Below, piece by piece: positions 57,569 through 64,000 of a stretch of DNA of 64,000 nt. A program made the translations under genes and the position numbers. The number at the start of each line of letters is the position of its first letter. Position 1 is the stretch's first letter. The notes under the pieces are model-generated. The model was given only the letters and a program-made list of their open reading frames with translations, was not told where the DNA came from and ran no database searches. This stretch comes from Sulfurimicrobium sp964384915 (lineage in GTDB: Bacteria > Pseudomonadota > Gammaproteobacteria > Burkholderiales > Sulfuricellaceae): NCBI GenBank assembly GCA_964384915.1, contig CAYLMA010000004.1, positions 78,076-142,075 on the forward strand. Reading direction: 5' to 3'.

Positions 57569-59950
57569 CTAATCCGCCTTTTCCGCCACGGTCAACAGCG
57601 CTTCCACTTTCAGGTTGAGCTGGGTGCCCTTGCGCGCGCGGCGGCCGACCTCGAAGCGCGGCATTTCCTCTATCGCCTTGCCGCGCCGCACGCCCTTGGT
57701 GGCAAGGGTATCCGCGAACACGGCGGTCAGCTTGAGGCTGTCCTTTTCCTCCAGCCCCATCAGGATCACACCGCGCCCCTTGGGCATGGCCCTGACCTCG
57801 TCCAGGGCGAACACCAGCAAGCGGTCGCTGCCCGACACACAGGCCACATAGCGCTGGCCGCCGGGGGCGATACGCGCCGGGGTCAACACCTGCTCACCGG
57901 GCTCCAGCGTCATGATCAGCTTGCCGCCTTTCTGGCGCGAGAGCATGTCGCCGATGGTGGTCACGAAACCATAGCCGCCGGAACTCGCCAGCAGCACCTG
58001 CTCCTCCGGCCGGCCGGTCAGCATGGCGACGATGCGCGTCCCGGCCTGCAGGCCCATCAGTGAGGCAGCAGGCACGCCATCGCCCTTGCCACCGGGGATC
58101 TGCGCCGCGTTCAGGGTATAGGCGCGGCCATCGGAACCCAGCAACAGCAAGGCATCCGGCGAGCGGCATTCGAGCGCGGCGAAGAGTTTGTCGCCTTCCT
58201 TGAAGGACAGCGCCGCCACATCGACGCCATGCCCCTGGCGCTGGCGCAGCCAGCCCTTGTCGGAGAGGATGATGGTCACCGGCTCGTCCAGCACGGCGGC
58301 TTCGGACAGGGAAGCGCGCCGTGAGGGCGCCATCAGGGTACGGCGCTCGTCGCCGAATTTCTTGGCATCGTCGCGGATCTCGCGCGCCACCAGGGATTTC
58401 ATGCGTGCCGGGCTGGCGAGCAGGGACTCCAGCTTGGCCTGCTCCTTCCTGAGCTCGGCGATTTCCTGCTCGATCTTGATGCCTTCCAGCCGGGACAACT
58501 GGCGCAGGCGGATTTCGAGGATATCCTCGGCCTGCCGCTCGGATAGCGCGAAGCGCTCGATCAGGGCCGACTTGGGTTCGTCGGAGTGGCGGATGATGCG
58601 GATCACCTCGTCGATGTTGAGGAAAACGATGTGCCGGCCTTCCAGGATGTGGATGCGCTCGTTGACCTTGCCGAGACGGTGGCCCAGGCGCTTTTCGACC
58701 GTCCTGACGCGGAACTGGCACCATTCCGAAAGGATGGTGAAGAGCGACTTCTGCATCGGATTGCCGTCCAGCCCGACCTGCACCAGGTTGAAGGACACCG
58801 TGGTTTCCAGGCTGGTATAGGCCATCAGGGTGCGGGCGAATTCGTCGCGGTCGATGCGCGAGCTCTTGGGGCCGAAGACGATGCGCACCGACTGCTCCTT
58901 GTCGGATTCATCGCGCGCCGTATCGAGCAGGGACAGCAGCAGCGTCTTGGTCTGGGTCTGACCCTGGTCGATGGACTTTTTGCCCAGTTTGGGCTGGGGA
59001 TTGGTGAGCGCCTCGATCTCGGACAGCACCTTGGCGGCCGACGCGCCGGGCGGCAGCTCGGTGATCACCAGCTGCCATTGGCCGCGCGCCATCTCCTCGA
59101 ACACGTAGCGCGCCCGCACCGCGATGGTGCCGCGCCCGCTGCTGTAGGCGTTGCGGATTTCCTGCGGGCTGGAAAGGATCTGGCCGCCGCCGGGAAAATC
59201 CGGCCCGGGAATCATGTCCAGCAATTGTGTTTCAGTGAAATCGGACGACTCCACCATGCAGGCCGCCGCCTCGGAAACCTCGCGCAGGTTGTGCGGCGGC
59301 ACCTCGGTGGCGATGCCCACGCCGATTCCGGAAGCGCCGTTCAAAAGCAGGAAAGGCAGGCGCGCCGGGAGCACCACCGGCTCCTGGAAGGAACCGTCGT
59401 AGTTCTGGCGAAAATCCACCGTGCCCTGGTCCAGCTCGGACAAGAGCAACTGCGCGATCGGCGTCAGGCGCACCTCGGTGTAACGCATCGCCGCCGCCGA
59501 ATCGCCGTCCAGGCTGCCGAAGTTGCCCTGCCCGTCGATCAGCGGATAGCGCAGCGAAAAATCCTGCGCCATGCGCACCGCCGCCTCGTACACCGCACTG
59601 TCGCCGTGCGGGTGGTACTTGCCGATCACGTCGCCGACGATGCGCGCCGACTTCTTGTGCGGCTTGTCCGGCTCGTTGCCCATTTCGCGCATGGCGTAGA
59701 GAATGCGCCGCTGCACCGGCTTCTGACCGTCGCGCACGTCGGGAATGGCACGCGACTTGGACACCGCCATTGCATAGGCGAGATAGGCCGCCTTGGCGTA
59801 GTCCGCCAGGTCATCCTGCGGCTCATCGATCAGCACGTCCACGGGCGGCGCTGGCGGTTCGGGCGGCGGCAATGCTGCGTGCGGCTCAGCCTCCTTCACC
59901 GCCAGGTGCGGAAACAGGTCGGGGGTATTGTTGTCGATTTCGTCTTTCAT
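57569..59950 (-). CDS. parC: DNA topoisomerase IV subunit A
   Basis: ParC is the DNA-cutting subunit of topoisomerase IV, which separates daughter chromosomes. The 793-residue product has the catalytic Tyr in SAAAMRYTEVRL, the segments RAIPDVRDGQKPVQRRILYAM and KYHPHGDSAVYEA, and a C-terminal beta-propeller shorter than that of GyrA. The N-terminus has an unusual ~45-residue Pro/Glu/Asp-rich tail before DDLADYAKAAYLAYAM. It begins 11 bases after the fitB-like stop, so it shares that transcript. Confidence 0.95.
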   Translation of the reverse strand: MKDEIDNNTPDLFPHLAVKEAEPHAALPPPEPPAPPVDVLIDEPQDDLADYAKAAYLAYAMAVSKSRAIPDVRDGQKPVQRRILYAMREMGNEPDKPHKKSARIVGDVIGKYHPHGDSAVYEAAVRMAQDFSLRYPLIDGQGNFGSLDGDSAAAMRYTEVRLTPIAQLLLSELDQGTVDFRQNYDGSFQEPVVLPARLPFLLLNGASGIGVGIATEVPPHNLREVSEAAACMVESSDFTETQLLDMIPGPDFPGGGQILSSPQEIRNAYSSGRGTIAVRARYVFEEMARGQWQLVITELPPGASAAKVLSEIEALTNPQPKLGKKSIDQGQTQTKTLLLSLLDTARDESDKEQSVRIVFGPKSSRIDRDEFARTLMAYTSLETTVSFNLVQVGLDGNPMQKSLFTILSEWCQFRVRTVEKRLGHRLGKVNERIHILEGRHIVFLNIDEVIRIIRHSDEPKSALIERFALSERQAEDILEIRLRQLSRLEGIKIEQEIAELRKEQAKLESLLASPARMKSLVAREIRDDAKKFGDERRTLMAPSRRASLSEAAVLDEPVTIILSDKGWLRQRQGHGVDVAALSFKEGDKLFAALECRSPDALLLLGSDGRAYTLNAAQIPGGKGDGVPAASLMGLQAGTRIVAMLTGRPEEQVLLASSGGYGFVTTIGDMLSRQKGGKLIMTLEPGEQVLTPARIAPGGQRYVACVSGSDRLLVFALDEVRAMPKGRGVILMGLEEKDSLKLTAVFADTLATKGVRRGKAIEEMPRFEVGRRARKGTQLNLKVEALLTVAEKAD

Positions 59951-59961
59951 CTAAATACTCG

Positions 59962-60414
59962 TTACCTGCTCACATTATCCGATGGTGCGTCCCAGGGATT
60001 GACCATGCCCAACCCGGCTATGCCGGTAAAATCCTTTATATTGCGCGTTACCAGACGCTGATCATGTATTAACGCAATCGCGGCAATCTGCGCATCTTCA
60101 GTGCTGATGGGTTGGCCTGAACGGGTGCGAGCAGCCACGAGTGCGGCATATTCATCTGCAGCCCTGTCATCTAATGGCAAACAACGCCCGGAAAAATCTT
60201 CCTGGAACATCCGTTCCGCCGCATTGGCAAGTTCATCACGCCGCCTGCCAGATGGCAGAAGGGCAATACCCAGCAGAATTTCAGCCCGCGTGATGACGCT
60301 GACAGCAAATACCGCGTCCGGCTGGCACTCAAACCAGGCCAGTACATTGCCATCGGGTTGGGGGCGCATCAATTCCGACAGGATATTGGTATCCAGCAGG
60401 TAATGCTGGCTCAT
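59962..60414 (-). CDS. PIN-domain toxin, FitB/VapC-like
   Basis: This 150-residue PIN-domain RNase toxin keeps the acidic site residues: Asp in LLDTNILSELMRP, Glu in TRAEILLGIALLP, Asp in PISTEDAQIAAIA and Asp in RNIKDFTG. The FitB subfamily resemblance lies in NILSELMRP and GLGMVNPW. It overlaps its antitoxin by four bases (ATGA). The pair sits between the cytochrome c gene and parC. Confidence 0.9.
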   Translation of the reverse strand: MSQHYLLDTNILSELMRPQPDGNVLAWFECQPDAVFAVSVITRAEILLGIALLPSGRRRDELANAAERMFQEDFSGRCLPLDDRAADEYAALVAARTRSGQPISTEDAQIAAIALIHDQRLVTRNIKDFTGIAGLGMVNPWDAPSDNVSR

Positions 60415-60659
60415 GAATCATGCCACTGCGGCGGCTGTCGTGTGGCCTGGCGCTCGGGAATCGGCAGTTCATCGACACCAAGCTCTGCAAACCTTTGATG
60501 TATGCGCTGGGCAAAGCTGCCCTCCTCCTGTGCAGGCATGACTACTCTGCGCAGGATCTGGCGCACCTCTTCTTCCATCGACCAGCCATGAAGCGCCGCC
60601 TGCTGGCGCAGGCTGGTTTTGAGCTTGTCATCGAGATTTCGGATCGTAATGCTGGCCAT
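60411..60659 (-). CDS. FitA-like ribbon-helix-helix antitoxin
   Basis: The 82-residue product has an N-terminal ribbon-helix-helix fold (MASITIRNLDDKLKTSLRQQAALHGWSMEEEVRQILRR) and a Pro/Gln-rich C-terminal tail that would bind the PIN toxin. It is the first gene of the pair. A 17-base palindrome upstream is a fitting operator. Confidence 0.9.
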   Translation of the reverse strand: MASITIRNLDDKLKTSLRQQAALHGWSMEEEVRQILRRVVMPAQEEGSFAQRIHQRFAELGVDELPIPERQATRQPPQWHDS

Positions 60660-60673
60660 TTTTCTCGCCCAAT

Positions 60674-60690
60674 TGATTGCAACGCAATCA
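60674..60690. promoter_or_regulatory. Palindrome upstream of the FitA-like gene
   Basis: TGATTGC-AAC-GCAATCA is a perfect inverted repeat with 7-base arms, 15 bases before the antitoxin ATG at 60659. Ribbon-helix-helix antitoxins usually repress their own operon through such sites, so this is the likely operator. Confidence 0.65.
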
Positions 60691-60776
60691 TTGTAATCAT
60701 CCGCCGATCAAATATCCAGGCAAATTGATATGCAAAGAACGGGATGAACCTGCCTTGATATAAATCCTGGCCAAGG

Positions 60777-61190
60777 CTATTTGACATGGCAAGCGAAACA
60801 CAGGGCGCTCCCCGTGTTTACAATGCGCAGGAAAGGCTGGTTCATTTGGCCGCCCGTGCCGCCCATGGGGCCCATATTGTGCGGATAGTGGCAGCTTTGG
60901 CACTCGACCATCTGCTCGACAATGACCACGCCTCTTTGCTCGGCTTCCCATAGAGACCGGTATCCGTCCCTGACCGGATAGGCCACACCCAAGGGGTGCG
61001 AATTCCAAGGAAAAATGTCTGGCGCATGCCTGTTTTTTGCGGTCGAGCCATCATGGCACGACAGACAGAGCGAAGATCCGGTCAGGCCGGAACCGATCTG
61101 CGCGCCCTGAGGCCCCTGCATGGCGAATGCAGGCGTAAGCGCCGCGCACCCAAGCAGCAGTACGCCCAAAAATATCGCACCACGGATCAC
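60777..61190 (-). CDS. Small triheme c-type cytochrome
   Basis: The 137-residue product has a signal peptide (about residues 1-23, ending PAFA) and three CxxCH haem motifs: CLSCH (42-46), CQSCH (97-101) and CFACH (131-135). The last lies almost at the C-terminus. It resembles the doubled-CXXCH family and should act in the periplasm in electron transfer. Additional His and Met residues could serve as distal ligands. No other cytochrome or reductase genes adjoin it; it lies 150 bases below parE. Confidence 0.88.
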   Translation of the reverse strand: MIRGAIFLGVLLLGCAALTPAFAMQGPQGAQIGSGLTGSSLCLSCHDGSTAKNRHAPDIFPWNSHPLGVAYPVRDGYRSLWEAEQRGVVIVEQMVECQSCHYPHNMGPMGGTGGQMNQPFLRIVNTGSALCFACHVK

Positions 61191-61342
61191 GTGAGGTCTC
61201 CCTAGTTATTTGTCATCGATAATCCGGGGTTCATGCTACCAGTTTTTTCTTGTTCCGATAAGCACTTACTCAATCAAGCCAGGTCTGCAAATTCGCATCG
61301 GGTCGGCGAGTCTCGCCGCGCGAGCGGCACGTCAGAACGCCA

Positions 61343-63313
61343 CTATTCGTCCGCCTCCACCAGATGCCCCGCCTCCTCCATCCAAGCCCGCCTCGAAGCG
61401 GCCTCGGACTTGGCCATCAGCTTGTTGAACACTTCGCGCACGTAGCCGCTGAAATCGTCGGTGCGCAAGGTCAGCAGGCGGCGCGCGTCGGGGTTGAGGG
61501 TGGTTTCCCACAACTGGGTCGGGTTCATCTCGCCCAGGCCCTTGAAGCGCGACACCTGCCACGCGCCCTCGCGCACCTTGTCGGCGCGCAGGCGGTCGAG
61601 CGTGCCTTCCAGCTCGCCGTCGTCGAGGCAGTAGAATTTCCTTGCCGGCTTGTTCTTGCCCTGCGCCGGGACATCGACGCGGTACAGCGGCGGCTGGGCC
61701 ACGCACACCCGGCCGGTGCGCACCAGCGCAGGGAAATGGCGGTAGAACAGGGTCAGGAGCAGCACCTGGATGTGGCTGCCGTCCACGTCCGCGTCGGCCA
61801 GGATGATCACTCTTGCATAGCGCAGGCCGGACATATCCGGCGTGTCGTCCGGCCCGTGCGGATCGACGCCCAGGGCCACGGCGATATTGTGGATCTCGTT
61901 GTTGGCGAAAATGCGGTCGGCTTCGTGCTCCCAGGTATTCAGCACCTTGCCGCGCAAGGGCAGGATGGCCTGGGTGTCCTTGTTGCGCCCCTGCTTGGCG
62001 GAGCCGCCGGCGGAATCGCCCTCGACCAGGAACAGTTCGCGCTCCTCCAGGTTGTCCGACTGGCAATCGGCCAGCTTGCCCGGCAGAACCGCCACGCCGG
62101 AGGACTTGCGCTTCTCGATCTTCTGCCCGGCGCGCTGGCGCACCTGGGCGGCCTTGATGGCCAGATCGGCGATTCTTTTCGCCGCTTCCTGGTGCTCGTT
62201 GAGCCACAGTTCGAGCGGGTCGCGCACCATGGTGGTGACCAGGCGCAGCGCGTCGCGCGAGGAGAGCTTGTCCTTGGTCTGGCCCTGGAACTGCGGGTCC
62301 AGCATCTTGGTCGAGAGCACGAAGGAAATGCGGCTGAACACGTCATCCGCGGTGAGCTTGACGCCCTTGGGCAGGAGGCTGTGGTGGTCGATGAAGCTCT
62401 TCAGCGCATTGAACACGCCGTCGCGCAGGCCGGATTCATGCGTGCCGCCAGCCGGGGTGTGGATCAGGTTGACGTAGGACTCGCGCACGATCGGCCCTTC
62501 CTCGGTCCAGGCCACCACCCATTCCGCGCCCTCGCCCTGGGCAAAGGCCTCGTGCGAAGCGGGCGCGTACTTGGCGAGCTTCCAGAACAGGCCGTCGAGC
62601 AGGTAATCCGCCAGCTGCGACCTGAGATAATCGGACAGGCCGTCCTGGTACAGCCACTCCTTCTCATCCTTGAGGATGCCGTCCTTGTCCTCGGTCTCCA
62701 GCCTGACGCGCACGCCCGGCAGCAGCACCGCCTTGGCCTTCAGGACGCGTTCGAGCTGGGCGGGCGGGATGTCGCCACTGTCGAAATACTGGGCATCCGG
62801 CCACACCCGCACCGCGGTGCCGGAGGCGCGCTTGGGCGCTGCGCGAACCAGCGCCAGCGGCTCCACCACGTCGCCGCCGGCGAACACGATATGGTGCACG
62901 CCGCCTTCGCGCGTCACCGACACTTCCAGCCGCTTCGACAGCGCATTGGTCACGGACACGCCGACGCCATGCAGGCCGCCGGAAAACTGGTAGGCGCCGC
63001 CCGCCTTCTTGTCGAACTTGCCGCCCGCGTGCAGGCGGGTGTACACCACCTCGACCGTCGACACGCCCTCCTCGGGGTGGATGCCGACCGGGATGCCGCG
63101 CCCGTCGTCGCTCACCGAGACCGAGCCGTCGGCATGGAGGCGCACGTTGATGACCTTGGCGAACCCCGCCAGCGCCTCGTCGGCGGCGTTGTCCACCACC
63201 TCGGTCAGGATGTGCAAGGGATTGTCGGTGCGCGTGTACATGCCCGGCCGCTGCTTGACCGGCTCCAGCCCGCGCAGGACGCGGATGGAGGAATCGGAAT
63301 AGGATTTGCTCAT
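61343..63313 (-). CDS. parE: DNA topoisomerase IV subunit B
   Basis: ParE is the ATPase subunit of topoisomerase IV. The 656-residue product has the GHKL motifs VVDNAADEALAGFA, SVSDDGRGIPVGIHPEEG and GLHGVGVSVTNALS, and the Toprim segments FLVEGDSAGGSAKQGRNKD and ILADADVDGSHIQVLLLTLFYR. The latter's GSHI differs from the GAHI of some relatives but is found in ParE. It is separated from parC by the cytochrome and toxin-antitoxin genes. Confidence 0.95.
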   Translation of the reverse strand: MSKSYSDSSIRVLRGLEPVKQRPGMYTRTDNPLHILTEVVDNAADEALAGFAKVINVRLHADGSVSVSDDGRGIPVGIHPEEGVSTVEVVYTRLHAGGKFDKKAGGAYQFSGGLHGVGVSVTNALSKRLEVSVTREGGVHHIVFAGGDVVEPLALVRAAPKRASGTAVRVWPDAQYFDSGDIPPAQLERVLKAKAVLLPGVRVRLETEDKDGILKDEKEWLYQDGLSDYLRSQLADYLLDGLFWKLAKYAPASHEAFAQGEGAEWVVAWTEEGPIVRESYVNLIHTPAGGTHESGLRDGVFNALKSFIDHHSLLPKGVKLTADDVFSRISFVLSTKMLDPQFQGQTKDKLSSRDALRLVTTMVRDPLELWLNEHQEAAKRIADLAIKAAQVRQRAGQKIEKRKSSGVAVLPGKLADCQSDNLEERELFLVEGDSAGGSAKQGRNKDTQAILPLRGKVLNTWEHEADRIFANNEIHNIAVALGVDPHGPDDTPDMSGLRYARVIILADADVDGSHIQVLLLTLFYRHFPALVRTGRVCVAQPPLYRVDVPAQGKNKPARKFYCLDDGELEGTLDRLRADKVREGAWQVSRFKGLGEMNPTQLWETTLNPDARRLLTLRTDDFSGYVREVFNKLMAKSEAASRRAWMEEAGHLVEADE

Positions 63314-63336
63314 AGATTCGTTAGCTCATTTAGTCA

Positions 63337-63445
63337 GTGAAGCGTGAAATGTGAAGCGTGAAATGGAAAACCCTTCACACTTCACAGCGAAGCGGCTTCA
63401 CATTTCACGCTTCACCCTTCACCCTTCACATTTCACTCTTCACGT
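63337..63445. repeat. TTCACCC-family tandem and inverted repeats between pgm and parE
   Basis: The left part has GTGAAGCGTGAAAT twice in tandem (from about 63337). After a short loop come TTCACACTTCACAG, then TTCACATTTCACG, TTCACCC twice, and TTCACATTTCACTC. The halves are reverse complements in style and can fold as a hairpin. Its end abuts the pgm stop. It is related to the 27102-27249 array (TTCACTTTTCACCC units). Confidence 0.82.
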
Positions 63446-64000
63446 TCATGTAATCACCGTCGGCTGTTCGCGCCCGGTGCGCGCCTTGAGCTGCGACAGC
63501 TCGTGGGCGATGGCGATCAGCCCGGCCAGCGCTTCCTGCGCATCCATCTTCTGGCGTGCCGCATCGGGCTCGAAGGCTTCGAGGTAGATCCTGAGCGTGG
63601 CGCCCTCGGTGCCGGTACCGGAAAGGCGGAACACGATGCGCGAGCCGTCCTCGAAAATGACGCGCAGGCCCTGGCCGGTGCTCACGCTGCCGTCGATGGG
63701 ATCGGTATAGCTGAAATCGTCGCAGAGCTTGACCGTATAAGCGCCGAACTGCTTTCCCGGCAGGCTGGCGAACCGGCTTTTCAGGTGCGCCATCAGGCCG
63801 TTTGCCGCGTCCGACGGCAGGCCTTCGTAATCGTGGCGCGAATAGACGTTGCGGCCATATTCGGCCCAGTGCCGGTGCACGACGTCTTCCACCGACTGGC
63901 CGCGCTTGGCCAGAATATTCAGCCAGAAAAGCACCGCCCACAAGCCGTCCTTCTCGCGCACGTGGTCGGAGCCGGTGCCGAAGCTTTCCTCGCCGCACAG
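63446..64000 (-). CDS. pgm: Phosphoglucomutase, C-terminal part (5' end beyond window)
   Basis: This partial gene covers the last 184 residues of an alpha-D-glucose phosphomutase. It starts at the edge with LCGEESFGTGSDHVREKDG, a highly conserved sugar-binding segment. The phosphate-binding loop follows as FRLSGTGTEGATLRIYLE, and the end is TGREQPTVIT. The enzyme interconverts glucose-1- and glucose-6-phosphate. The catalytic serine lies outside the window. Confidence 0.92.
   Translation of the reverse strand: MCGEESFGTGSDHVREKDGLWAVLFWLNILAKRGQSVEDVVHRHWAEYGRNVYSRHDYEGLPSDAANGLMAHLKSRFASLPGKQFGAYTVKLCDDFSYTDPIDGSVSTGQGLRVIFEDGSRIVFRLSGTGTEGATLRIYLEAFEPDAARQKMDAQEALAGLIAIAHELSQLKARTGREQPTVIT

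Overview
The window looks like a chromosomal segment of a motile, respiring betaproteobacterium, probably of the Nitrosomonadales/Gallionellales type. That placement is an inference from protein character, a complete flagellar and chemotaxis set, a Cys-rich SdhE companion, and long intergenic hairpins. No rRNA or tRNA marker is present. Codon use is GC-rich throughout, and no tRNA, rRNA, CRISPR array, transposase or integrase was found.

Region 1 (1-12 kb, minus strand) is a flagellar cluster. Running 5' to 3' it reads fleS-fleR kinase/regulator, fliE, fliF, fliG, fliH, fliI, fliJ, fliK, fliL and a cut-off fliM. A good sigma-54 site lies before fliE, so the FleR-type activator probably switches on this operon. 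A 167-bp foldback element separates fliJ from fliK. Region 2 (12-21 kb, plus strand) is chemotaxis: an MCP, a wrecked aer-like gene, two tandem cheV genes, cheY, cheZ, cheA and an EAL-HDOD gene.

Region 3 (21.8-42.6 kb, minus strand) is the most striking part. One unbroken same-strand series runs gntR, malic enzyme, mntA-hepT, sdhC, sdhD, sdhA, jetA, jetB, jetC, tumE, tumA, jetD, sdhB, sdhE, gltA, sucA, sucB, zapE. A complete type I-like Wadjet plasmid-defence system (jetABCD) is thus lodged between sdhA and sdhB of the succinate dehydrogenase operon. The stop of sdhA overlaps the TTG start of jetA. A TumE/TumA toxin-antitoxin pair sits inside the Wadjet set, with a near-perfect sigma-70 promoter and a palindromic operator. 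A second toxin-antitoxin pair of MntA/HepT type precedes sdhC. A 13-codon stub of another sdhA, still joined to sdhD by an ATGA overlap, lies just before the working sdhA. It looks like a scar of the event that brought in, or rearranged, the sdhA-jet block.

Region 4 (42.6-64 kb) is mostly housekeeping with some signalling. It holds ppc with its own promoter, a P-type cation ATPase, an HD-GYP gene overlapping a PAS-GGDEF-EAL gene, an SpmA-SpmB fusion, a YjdF-like membrane protein, a B12-binding radical SAM protein, a C-GCAxxG-C-C protein, parC, a FitA/FitB-like toxin-antitoxin pair, a small triheme cytochrome c, parE and the 3' end of a phosphoglucomutase gene. At least six intergenic gaps hold tandem or inverted repeats of several families.
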